Shown here piece by piece: positions 9,104 to 17,284 of a stretch of 64,000 bases of DNA. Position 1 is the stretch's first letter. The number at the start of each line of letters is the position of its first letter. Source of the stretch: CAXBDP01 sp963974465 (lineage in GTDB: Bacteria > Bacteroidota > Bacteroidia > Cytophagales > Cyclobacteriaceae); assembly GCA_049340005.1 (NCBI GenBank), contig JBMPIY010000014.1; one strand, given 5' to 3'. A program made the position numbers and the translations under genes. Under the pieces are notes generated by a model. It did no database searches. It was not told the DNA's origin and saw only the letters and a list, made by a program, of their open reading frames with translations.

Positions 9104-9555
9104 TGCCTATTAAACGAAACGAATTCCTGCAAGCGATAAGTCGTGAACATCATCACGGCTTATTACTTTGTTGGAAAATTAGAGCTGGTATCAAAAAGAG
9201 AATTGAACCTAGCCGTATGAAAATGTATGTAGATTGGTTTTATCAAGACCATTTGTTGCCACATTTTGAGATCGAAGAAAAATTCATTTTTCCAATCCTA
9301 AGTAAAGAAGATGGACTTATTAAAAGGGCATTATTAGAACATCGTAGATTAAGGAGATTATTTGAGTCTACAAAAGAGATATTAAGAAACTTGAGTTTGA
9401 TTGAAGAAGAGTTAGATAATCATATTAGATTTGAAGAGCGTGTTTTATTTAATGAAATTCAAGCTATCGCCACTCAAGATCAGTTGACTCAAATTCAATT
9501 TCATCATAAAGAAACCAAGTTTAAGGACAATTTATCAGATCCTTTTTGGGTTTAA
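9103..9555 (+). CDS. Hemerythrin-domain protein
   Basis: A 150-residue single-domain hemerythrin-like protein with metal-ligand candidates in SREHHHG, HFEIEEKFIFP, LEHRRLRR and HIRFEERVLF. Its ATG overlaps the RIC stop codon by one base, so it is coupled to RIC. It may carry iron for repair or buffer O2 or NO near RIC. It is the last gene of the NO cluster; the next gene lies on the other strand with 72 bases between stops. Confidence 0.82.
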   Translation: MPIKRNEFLQAISREHHHGLLLCWKIRAGIKKRIEPSRMKMYVDWFYQDHLLPHFEIEEKFIFPILSKEDGLIKRALLEHRRLRRLFESTKEILRNLSLIEEELDNHIRFEERVLFNEIQAIATQDQLTQIQFHHKETKFKDNLSDPFWV

Positions 9556-9627
9556 CTTTGATGATTATACCCAATCTATATTTTTCTCCAATTCAATAAA
9601 ATTGATTATAATAAAAATCCCCAACCC

Positions 9628-11328
9628 TTAATACCCCGCAGCCTGTCCATCCTTCCTAGATTCTGAAGCACCGAAGTAGATTTTGCGAACGGGATCCCAT
9701 TTTATGGCTTGGTATCCACCATATCCGCCAAAGCCCCAGCGTACTTGGTGGCCTTTGTCCATTAGTTGGCGAACTACATCCCAACCAAAACCATCTTCAA
9801 GAGTAATATAACCACCATTGAGCATGCGCTCGCCTGTGGGTTCTGATGAGCCCAAATGATCTATTCTAGGAGCATCGCCTGCTTCTTGAATATTCATACC
9901 AAAGTCTACCATATTCATTACGATTTGCACATGGCCTAATGGCTGAAAACTACCCCCCATTACTCCAAAACTCATCATCGGTTGACCATCCTTGGTAATG
10001 AAGGCCGGAATAATCGTTTGGAATGGACGTTTGCCGGGAGCATAGGTATTGAATTGCCCTTCATTCAGATCGAAAAGTTCGCCTCTATCTTGTAATACAA
10101 AGCCTAATCCATCGGGCACCATTCCAGAACCCATTCCTCTATAATTACTTTGGATAAGCGACACCATATTTCCGTCTTCATCGGCCACAGTCATATAAAT
10201 AGTATCACCCTCCCGCAAGGCAGGGTTGCCGGCATCGTAAGTGCGAGCAGCTCGATCCGGATTAATTAATGCACGTCTTTCGGCTGCATAATCTTTGCTA
10301 ATCAGCCAATCCAATGGAATATCTTGGAAGGCAGGATCTGCATAAAATTTAGCTCTATCCTCAAAAGCAAGTTTCTTAGCTTCCACAAACAAATGAATAT
10401 GTTCAGGACTGCCGTAAGGAATTTCAGAGAAATCATACCCTTCGAGGATATTTAGCATTTGTAATGCGGCAACACCTTGACTATTTGGAGGTAATTCCCA
10501 AACATCATATCCGCGATAATTTACCAAAGCCGGTTCCACCCATTCCGAAGTATGCGATGCCAAATCCTCATAGCTCAAAAAGCCACCTTGTTTCTGAATA
10601 AAGTCGCTAATAGTCCTTGCGATGCTTCCTTTATAAAATTCATCCCTCCCGCCTTTTGCGATTTTCTCAAAAGTATTGGCAAGGTCAGGGTTGGTTTTAA
10701 TATCTCCTGTTACAGGCTTTTTTCCATTTATACTGAAGGTCTCCATAAAGTTTGGATATTCACCCAAAATATCGATTCCTCTTGCCCAGTAATAGGCGAT
10801 GTACTCGGGAATCGGAAAGCCATTTCGAGCATAGCCGATCGCAGGATCAAACAATTCTGCCCAAGGTTTAGAACCAAATTTCTGATGCATTTCCCACCAG
10901 CCATCCACAGCACCTGGTACGGATACGGGTAGCGGACCATAAGCGGGAATCCGAGTCATGCCTTTTTCCTTGAAATATTCTAGCGTAAGACTTTTTGGTG
11001 AGCGACCACTGGCATTAAGTCCATGCAATTTTTGGGTTTTAGCATCCCAAATAATCGCAAACAAATCGCCTCCCATACCATTTCCAGTAGGCTCTATCAA
11101 GCCCAATGTGGCATTTGCTGCGATGGCGGCGTCAATGGCATTTCCGCCAGATTTCAACACGTCTAATGCAACTTGAGTAGCCAATGGATGACTAGTAGCA
11201 GCCATTCCTTTTTGAGCAATTACCTCCGATCGGGTAGCGAAACTCTTGCCTACCACGCGATCTTGTGCCAATAATGCAAATGGTGTAGCTAATAGAATAG
11301 CCACTCCTATAAATATATTTCTAGTCAT
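9628..11328 (-). CDS. ggt: Gamma-glutamyltransferase family protein, exported
   Basis: A 566-residue Ntn-hydrolase precursor with an N-terminal signal peptide (LLATPFALLAQ). The GGT hallmarks are GGNAIDAAIA, EPTGNGMGGDLFA and GLNASGRSP in the large subunit. The autocleavage region is GDTIYMTVADEDG, with candidate nucleophile T376. The family cleaves gamma-glutamyl bonds of glutathione or related peptides in the periplasm. The sequence after the nucleophile (SLIQSNYRGMGSG) is the GGT-like branch common in environmental bacteria, so the substrate may not be glutathione. Stand-alone gene with two GCGGGAGG copies in sense (10209, 10645). Confidence 0.88.
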   Translation of the reverse strand: MTRNIFIGVAILLATPFALLAQDRVVGKSFATRSEVIAQKGMAATSHPLATQVALDVLKSGGNAIDAAIAANATLGLIEPTGNGMGGDLFAIIWDAKTQKLHGLNASGRSPKSLTLEYFKEKGMTRIPAYGPLPVSVPGAVDGWWEMHQKFGSKPWAELFDPAIGYARNGFPIPEYIAYYWARGIDILGEYPNFMETFSINGKKPVTGDIKTNPDLANTFEKIAKGGRDEFYKGSIARTISDFIQKQGGFLSYEDLASHTSEWVEPALVNYRGYDVWELPPNSQGVAALQMLNILEGYDFSEIPYGSPEHIHLFVEAKKLAFEDRAKFYADPAFQDIPLDWLISKDYAAERRALINPDRAARTYDAGNPALREGDTIYMTVADEDGNMVSLIQSNYRGMGSGMVPDGLGFVLQDRGELFDLNEGQFNTYAPGKRPFQTIIPAFITKDGQPMMSFGVMGGSFQPLGHVQIVMNMVDFGMNIQEAGDAPRIDHLGSSEPTGERMLNGGYITLEDGFGWDVVRQLMDKGHQVRWGFGGYGGYQAIKWDPVRKIYFGASESRKDGQAAGY

Positions 11329-11549
11329 AATGATGTGTATTGTAAAGCTTTAATTTAACGGGTTTGAGATGAAACACCTACAAGAATTTTATAATAGGAG
11401 ATTATTGGTCTAAATATGCAAATTGTTTCATTCAAATTGAGCCACCGTACCAATGGGTGTAATTGTGAAAAGCGGTAACTTATATTTTGAATCGTAGACT
11501 TTTTGTTGGAATATTATCTATCTGATTACCTATCAATTCTATTTGACTC

Positions 11550-12269
11550 ATGAATTCCAAAAAGACCCGTCCTTGGCTAATATTATTTCTGATGGTTTCT
11601 GCGGCCAACCTAATAGGAACTGCGTTCGATCTAAATGCTTTGGCTAACCTCAGCAAACCAGGATTGATACTCATATTGGGTATTTACTTTTTCAATTCAG
11701 TCGAAAAAAGTACTCAACATGGCTTTGTTCGCACTGCCCTATTGGCACTTTTTTTCTCATGGCTTGGTGATGTGCTGCTAATCTTTGCAGATTTATTTCT
11801 TTTTGGGTTAGGAGCATTCTTGCTCGGACAATTGTTTTATGTATTCACCTATAAAAATGCAGTAGTGCCAGTAGCTAATAATCGAAGCACCTTGCTCCGC
11901 CGAGTATTTTGGTCGGTGACGATGATGTTTTTCGGTTTTCTGTTACTCTATATTATGTATCCGTTCTTAGGAGAATTATTAATTCCAGTCGTGTTTTACT
12001 GTATCGTTATTGTATTGATGGGTATAATGGCAGTGCAGCGAAATGGTAAAACGTCACAAGTAAGTTACAGCCTCACATTATTCGGAGCACTGCTATTTCT
12101 TACTTCAGATGCTATTTTAGGTTTAGGCAAATTTGTGGGCTCTATAGAGAATGGTCATTTCTATGTAATGCTTACTTATATCCTTGCGCAGTGGTTTATT
12201 ATAGAAGGATTGATCAAACATTATCAATTTTTGCAAGAAGATTCGATTCCGGAGCCGGAAATAATTTAA
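11550..12269 (+). CDS. YhhN/TMEM86 family membrane protein (lysoplasmalogenase-like)
   Basis: A 239-residue protein with about eight TM helices and the family's conserved acidic/aromatic segments (SWLGDVLLIF, GQLFYVFTY, TSDAILGLGKF). The human member TMEM86B hydrolyses lysoplasmalogens; bacterial members are mostly uncharacterised membrane hydrolases. It is monocistronic, with 221 bases to the upstream divergent ggt gene, a stretch in which I see no other feature. Family is fairly certain; substrate is inferred. Confidence 0.82.
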   Translation: MNSKKTRPWLILFLMVSAANLIGTAFDLNALANLSKPGLILILGIYFFNSVEKSTQHGFVRTALLALFFSWLGDVLLIFADLFLFGLGAFLLGQLFYVFTYKNAVVPVANNRSTLLRRVFWSVTMMFFGFLLLYIMYPFLGELLIPVVFYCIVIVLMGIMAVQRNGKTSQVSYSLTLFGALLFLTSDAILGLGKFVGSIENGHFYVMLTYILAQWFIIEGLIKHYQFLQEDSIPEPEII

Positions 12270-12397
12270 TAGAAAATTCTGCCTGATTTAGCTCAAACGG
12301 CATTTTATATTGATTAGCGGAATAAAATCCAATTAAAATTTGACTTTAAGTTTTATTTTCAGGATATTCAACTATTCTTAACCTAAACCAAAATGCT

Positions 12398-12568
12398 ATG
12401 AAGACTACTGCTAAGCTCGAAGAAAACGCAGGTCTAGGCTTAACCATCCTAGGATTTTTAACAGCGACAGGTTCTTTTGTATATATTTTAATTGTCATTT
12501 TTCAATTAGTTGCTGCTTACACACAAGGTTCGGCCTTGCCGGAAAATATAGAGGGGTTGCTTCCGTAA
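12398..12568 (+). CDS. Small single-TM membrane protein, unknown
   Basis: A 56-residue frame starts at MKTTAKLEEN and ends with NIEGLLP. One hydrophobic helix covers roughly residues 13-40 (GLTILGFLTATGSF onward), with a charged N terminus. It is framed by about 130 bases of AT-rich intergenic DNA upstream and the hairpin terminator at 12594 downstream, which supports a real short transcript. I know no named family. It is probably a small inner-membrane protein. Confidence 0.6.
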   Translation: MKTTAKLEENAGLGLTILGFLTATGSFVYILIVIFQLVAAYTQGSALPENIEGLLP

Positions 12569-12593
12569 TTGGATTTTAAATTTGTTCAAAATG

Positions 12594-12619
12594 AAAAGGG
12601 CCACATTGTGACCCTTTTT
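12594..12619. terminator. Bidirectional hairpin terminator
   Basis: AAAAGGG...CCCTTTT arms enclose an inner CAC-ATT-GTG stem with one C/A mismatch. A T-run follows on plus and, by symmetry, on minus. It separates the small membrane protein gene (ends 12568) from the convergent M24 peptidase gene (ends 12623). Confidence 0.8.
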
Positions 12620-12622
12620 TAA

Positions 12623-13981
12623 TTATCTGTTATAAGGTAAAATTCGAGGAATTGGATAGATCTCCGTTTGCCTACCATCAATGTATCTGAATTTTCCATT
12701 TTCATCGAAGTAACCATCTTCTTCCAGCATTATTCGTATGGTCTTTTTCCATTCCGGAATCTCCACAGCCGCATTCAATTCAATGGAATAAGCTGTTCTA
12801 TAGTTTAACGGATAGTCACCTGCACCTATCGTTCTTCCCTGATTGTCCCACATACCAATAGTTGGCCCAGAGGCATGACCATAATAGCCGATAGGGTGCG
12901 TGTAAATAGTGCCGTTGATTCCTTCAGCTTTAGCATTGGCAAGAGCTTTAGCAAGAATTTCATTTCCTGATAAGCCTTGTTTGAATTCATTGGTAAGCAA
13001 ATCTTGCAAACGATTTCCCTTCTTGAATGCATCTTGCAAAAGCTTTGGAACTTCTGTTTCTCCTGGTTTCAGAATATAAGCATGCTGTTGTGTGTCCGTA
13101 TTTAATCTCAAGTAAGTGATGCCAAAATCCACATGAATCAAGTCGCCTGGATAAATCACCTGCTCTTCGGGGCGGGAGGAAAAAGTCCTTAAGTGATCAA
13201 AGTTTTCCGGATCAGCTCTTTGCACATCGACTGATGGATGAAACCATGTGTCCAATCCAAGTTCTCTATTTCTATTGCGAAACCACCATACCAAATCATT
13301 GGTAGTCGTTACGCCCGGAGTAATTACTTTTTCTGAAAACCCTTCTTGAATAATCACATGTGCAATTCGGCAAATGTGCTGGTAAATAGCCATTTCATTG
13401 TCGGTGCGAGTTTCTAACCATGCTACACCCAAATTCTCAGCAGAAACCACTCTTTCTTGAAACTTAGGATCCAGTTCGGCCATAAACTCTTTATGCTCTG
13501 TATATGTGAGCCCGTCCACATGCGCGTAATTGGTGGAGAAATTAAGCGCAATTTTATTCGGATTCCGCTCATTTATTAAGCGAACCAAAGCTTTCCATTG
13601 GTCTGGCTGTGTAGCTTGATTCCAAGCTCCTTTAAATAAATTGCCCACATCGTATCGTGCTATAGCTAGTCTTTCTACACCTAGTTCCGGACCTCTATCG
13701 TACATCACCATAATGGTTCTGCGACGAGCAGAAATCCAAGTGGAAGGCAGCATCGTACGTAGCACGGGATCTTCATTATATTCTCTTGAAATGATAATCC
13801 ACATATCAATACCATGTTTCCGCATCAGGTCGGGAAGCACCGTTTCGAAGCGTTCTTCTAATAATCTGTCAACAATAATGGAGCGTTCTTTCTCATCTAA
13901 TATGGCAGGCATTTCCAATTGAAATTGTGCCATAGCAGGAAAGGCAAAAAGGGAAATAAAAAGTATGGATAAAATCCTCAT
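12623..13981 (-). CDS. Exported M24-family metallopeptidase (Xaa-Pro aminopeptidase-like)
   Basis: A 452-residue protein with a signal peptide (ILFISLFAFPAMAQ), a creatinase-type N-terminal domain and a pita-bread M24 domain. Metal-ligand candidates are the Asp pair in HVDFGITYLRLNTD, His in THPIGYYGHASGP, and Glu in YSIELNAA and MLEEDGYF. The GYYGHASGPTIG stretch fits Xaa-Pro peptidase-like exported enzymes of Bacteroidota. It probably trims peptides in the periplasm. Monocistronic, with a terminator directly downstream. Confidence 0.87.
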   Translation of the reverse strand: MRILSILFISLFAFPAMAQFQLEMPAILDEKERSIIVDRLLEERFETVLPDLMRKHGIDMWIIISREYNEDPVLRTMLPSTWISARRRTIMVMYDRGPELGVERLAIARYDVGNLFKGAWNQATQPDQWKALVRLINERNPNKIALNFSTNYAHVDGLTYTEHKEFMAELDPKFQERVVSAENLGVAWLETRTDNEMAIYQHICRIAHVIIQEGFSEKVITPGVTTTNDLVWWFRNRNRELGLDTWFHPSVDVQRADPENFDHLRTFSSRPEEQVIYPGDLIHVDFGITYLRLNTDTQQHAYILKPGETEVPKLLQDAFKKGNRLQDLLTNEFKQGLSGNEILAKALANAKAEGINGTIYTHPIGYYGHASGPTIGMWDNQGRTIGAGDYPLNYRTAYSIELNAAVEIPEWKKTIRIMLEEDGYFDENGKFRYIDGRQTEIYPIPRILPYNR

Positions 13982-14092
13982 TTGTGAATAGTTTAGAATT
14001 GATTCACAAAATAGCTAAAGAGGGTCTTATGGAAAAATTAAAATGAATATTTAGTAATGGAGTAGTTTTCTAAGAAATTTTAAAGTACATCC

Positions 14093-15445
14093 CTATTGCA
14101 TCGCCTTTCTCAACTTCCTAGTCAATTGATCGAATCGGTAAAATAAAGTCACAGCGGTAATTCCCAGCCCAATAGACAAACCATACCAAACGCCTTTGAT
14201 TCCATAGCCAAACTCAAATGCTAATAAATACCCAACTGGCAAACCGATAATCCAATAGGCTACAAAAGTGGCTAATGTAGGTACTTTCACATCTTGCAAT
14301 CCACGGAGGATGCCTAAGCTCACAACTTGTACGCCATCGAATATTTGGAAGAATGCCGCTATTATCAATAAACTTGAAGCGGTTGCAATTACATCAGCAT
14401 CTGTTATAAATAGTGTAGGCAAGAAATCGCGAAATACAATAAATAATACGCCACTCACAGCCATAAAAGCAACGATTAGTAAGAAATTACTAAAGCCAGC
14501 TACTCGTAAAGTTGGGATATCTTTTCTGCCTAATTGATTACCAATTCTGATGGTGGAAGCTGCAGAAACTCCCGATGCCATCATAAAAGTGATGGAGGCT
14601 AATGAAATACCAATCTGATGTGCAGCTAGAGCATCCGCACCCAGCCAACCTACCATTACTGCGGCAAGACTAAATGCACTCACTTCAAATAAAAACTGCA
14701 TTCCTGATGGGATTCCCAATCCTAATAAGCGATTAAATCGCTCTCTATAAAACCTCTTGAACTGTAGTTTTTTGATATACGAAGCAAATCTCGGCGCGTA
14801 GGCTACAAATAGAAACATCGCCGTTGCCATTACCACCCGCGAAATTAGCGTGGCCCAGCCTGCACCATTCAAACCAAGCGCAGGGAATCCCCATTTACCA
14901 AAAATTAACAGATAGTTCAGAAAGACATTCAGTAAGTTACTCGCAATAGTAATGACCATCGCTTGTCTAGTTTGAGATAAACCTTCTGTAAACTGTCTGA
15001 ACGTTTGAAAAACCATCAAAGGCACAATCGAAAAAGCAATAATGCCCATATATGGAATGGCCAATTCTACTACTTCAGGATCTTGCCCCATGTAGTGCAA
15101 TAGTCCTGATCCTGATGCTATCAAAATGAAAATCATCAGTCCGGCGAATATATTTAGCACCAATCCGTGTCGTAGAATTTCGGAGATTTCTCTCGCTCTA
15201 CCTTGCCCATCGGCTGCTGCAATTAGTGGCGTAATCGCATAAGAAATCCCAATAGCAAAAGCAATCATTATAAAGGTGATGCTATTGGCCAAGGAAGCTG
15301 CTGCCAGTGGAATGGAACCTGTCTGGCCCACCATGGCACTATCCACTACAGCTACCATTACTTGTCCCAATTGGCTAAGAACTACAGGGTAGGCAAGGGT
15401 GATGTTTCTGCGAAAATGCTCCCTATAGCTTAAACTATTTTTCAT
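14093..15445 (-). CDS. MATE-family multidrug/Na+ efflux transporter
   Basis: A 450-residue polytopic protein with 12 expected TM helices in two pseudo-symmetric halves. Family motifs include YPVVLSQLGQVMVAVVDSAM in helix 1 and the VVSLGILRGLQDVKVP motif late in the protein. NorM-like MATE transporters exchange cationic drugs or metabolites for Na+ or H+. Its start codon overlaps the stop of the NUDIX gene (ATGA), so the two are co-translated. Confidence 0.9.
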   Translation of the reverse strand: MKNSLSYREHFRRNITLAYPVVLSQLGQVMVAVVDSAMVGQTGSIPLAAASLANSITFIMIAFAIGISYAITPLIAAADGQGRAREISEILRHGLVLNIFAGLMIFILIASGSGLLHYMGQDPEVVELAIPYMGIIAFSIVPLMVFQTFRQFTEGLSQTRQAMVITIASNLLNVFLNYLLIFGKWGFPALGLNGAGWATLISRVVMATAMFLFVAYAPRFASYIKKLQFKRFYRERFNRLLGLGIPSGMQFLFEVSAFSLAAVMVGWLGADALAAHQIGISLASITFMMASGVSAASTIRIGNQLGRKDIPTLRVAGFSNFLLIVAFMAVSGVLFIVFRDFLPTLFITDADVIATASSLLIIAAFFQIFDGVQVVSLGILRGLQDVKVPTLATFVAYWIIGLPVGYLLAFEFGYGIKGVWYGLSIGLGITAVTLFYRFDQLTRKLRKAMQ

Positions 15446-16005
15446 TTATGATCCTTCCAAATTCCTAAATGTTTAGCGGCTTTGAAAAGTCCGGCTAAAC
15501 TCAAACTATCTGTTATTCTTCCATCCATTGCCATTTCCAATGCTTCTGTAAATGGCAAATGCATTATTTTCAAATCTTCCGTTTCTTCAAATTCAGTTTC
15601 GCCTTGGGTTAAATTTTCTGCAATGAAAACATAGCCAAGCTCATCTGTCACCGAATTGGATGTATGGATTTCCAATAGTGTAATCCATTTTGCAGCGCTT
15701 AAGCCGGTTTCCTCTTTCAGTTCACGTTTAGCGGCTTCCAAAGGCTCACTTTCGATCGACCCGCCACCCATTGGAATTTCCCAAGAGTAGGCATCCAAGG
15801 TGTAACGATACTGGCCAACCAGCCATGTATATCCATTTTCATCTATTGGAATTATCCCAATCGCTCGGTTTTTAAAGTGGACTTTTCCATAAATTCCTTT
15901 GCCACCATTTGGGTTAATCACTTGATGTTCTTCCACATGAATCCAAGGGTTATCGTAAACTTTACGTTTGGAAAGAGTTGTCCAGGGGTTGCGCTTTTCA
16001 TCCAT
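15442..16005 (-). CDS. NUDIX hydrolase, ADP-ribose pyrophosphatase-like
   Basis: A 187-residue protein with a Nudix box: GGGSIESEPLEAAKREL followed by KEETGL. This supplies the Mg-binding Glu residues of the REUXEEXGU core. The N-terminal part (YDNPWIHVEEHQV) and overall length match the NudF/ADP-ribose pyrophosphatase branch, which hydrolyses nucleotide sugars and ADP-ribose. It is cytoplasmic and coupled to the downstream MATE gene by a 4-base overlap. Confidence 0.87.
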   Translation of the reverse strand: MDEKRNPWTTLSKRKVYDNPWIHVEEHQVINPNGGKGIYGKVHFKNRAIGIIPIDENGYTWLVGQYRYTLDAYSWEIPMGGGSIESEPLEAAKRELKEETGLSAAKWITLLEIHTSNSVTDELGYVFIAENLTQGETEFEETEDLKIMHLPFTEALEMAMDGRITDSLSLAGLFKAAKHLGIWKDHK

Positions 16006-16104
16006 GGCGCAAAGGTAGCCATACTTTTTGTAGCGGGATGAAATTCCTATGAATGCTAATCTAAGAAATGGTAAATAATCGCAGCGATCTTAAAGTAAGC
16101 TAGC

Positions 16105-17230
16105 TTATTTTTCAGGCTGATATTTCTTATAAATTTCCATGACCTCTGAGACTGGCATTGCTTTTACAGTTCTCCCTCCACGTCCTGTCATATCTTCTGC
16201 CATAAATAAAGAATTGAGAATGGCTTCTTCAGTGGCTTCAATAGTTGCCATAAAGAGCAATGTCATATTATCGTTTCTTAGAAAAGAAGCGGGAGGATTT
16301 AGACTTTCTTTAGAATTATGAGCGATCCTTAATTCCGGTGCAGTGGAAGCAGCAATTACATAATCACCACTGCCATTCGATGCAATTCCACCTGTTTTGG
16401 CTAATCCCATCATGGCTCTTTTGGCCATTCTTTCTAGGTTACGTTCGTTCACAGGAGCGTCTGTCATGACTACAATCATGCAAGAACCGTCGGCACTTTC
16501 GTAGGCATTTCTGAGTATGTGGCGATTCATTTCTTTATCGATTGGCACACCATTCACTTGCAGTACGCCTCCGAAATTGCTTTGCACAATGACAACCTAC
16601 CGTATATCCTCCCGCCGATTTTGGTAATACGCGGGAGGAAGTTCCAATTCCACCTTTCCAGCCAAATGCCACGGTGCCAGTGCCAGCACCTACATTTCCT
16701 TCTTCTACTTCGCCGGATTTAGCATTTTTTATTGCTTCCCAAACATGCTCCTTTTTCACATGCATTCCTCTAATGTCATTAAGGCCTCCATCATTGGTTT
16801 CGCCCACAACGGCATTTACGGAGCCTACATTTTCCATTCCTTCTAAGCCTAGCATATATTCTACCGTAGCTGAAATGGCAGTGCCTACACTGAGTGTATT
16901 TGTGAGGATTATAGGCGTTTCGATATTTCCCAATTCTTGCACTTGGGTGCTGCCAGCTAATTTGCCAAAACCATTGCCAACAAAAATTGCAGCAGGAACT
17001 TTTTGTAGAAAAATGTTTTCTCCGTGAGCAAGAATAGCTGTGACTCCAGTGCGAATATTTTCACCTTCGATGGTAGTGCTATGGCCAACTTTTACGCCAG
17101 GCACATCGGTAATTGCATTGAGTGCGCCTGTTCGCATTACACCCACTTCAATGCCAAGGTCTCGCACTCGACTTTTTTGAGCGCAGACAATACTTGGCAA
17201 TAGAAAAATCAGAAGTAGTAAATTTTTCAT
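16105..17230 (-). pseudogene. DmpA/P1-family aminopeptidase with a single-base frameshift
   Basis: Two adjacent frames encode one DmpA-type Ntn-hydrolase precursor. The first (MKNLLLL start with signal peptide) carries the family's N-terminal half and the autocleavage region GGIGTSSRVL, where the Ser becomes the beta-subunit nucleophile. Its frame runs off after GGYTVG. Removing one T at about 16594-16595 restores VGVIVQSNFGG and joins it to the second frame, which ends at 16105 with the normal C-terminal half. A separate gene starting at 16587 is therefore unlikely. The cause could be a genuine disabling mutation or a sequencing error. Two inverted GCGGGAGG copies lie 13 bases from the shift, and a third copy is at 16289. 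Confidence 0.85.
16608..16638. repeat. Inverted pair of GCGGGAGG octamers inside the DmpA gene
   Basis: CCTCCCGC (16608-16615) and GCGGGAGG (16631-16638) face each other across 15 bases, giving a perfect 8-bp hairpin stem. It is the only such close inverted pair among the 41 copies seen. It lies in coding DNA (TSSRVL to SAGGYT) and not at a transcript end, so a terminator role is unlikely. Confidence 0.8.
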
Positions 17231-17284
17231 AGCTCGAATTTTCTTCAAAATAGCGAAGCTAGATTAATTTCAAACCCGAAAAGG

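Noticed and set aside
5076..10208. Gap of 5.1 kb without GCGGGAGG, over most of the NO-defence cluster, as a sign of horizontal transfer
   Set aside because: With 41 random sites at a mean spacing of 1.6 kb, a longest gap of 5-6 kb is expected by chance.
16105..16587. A separate gene starting with ATG at 16587
   Set aside because: Its residues continue the DmpA family sequence and match after removal of one T, so it is the 3' half of a frameshifted gene.
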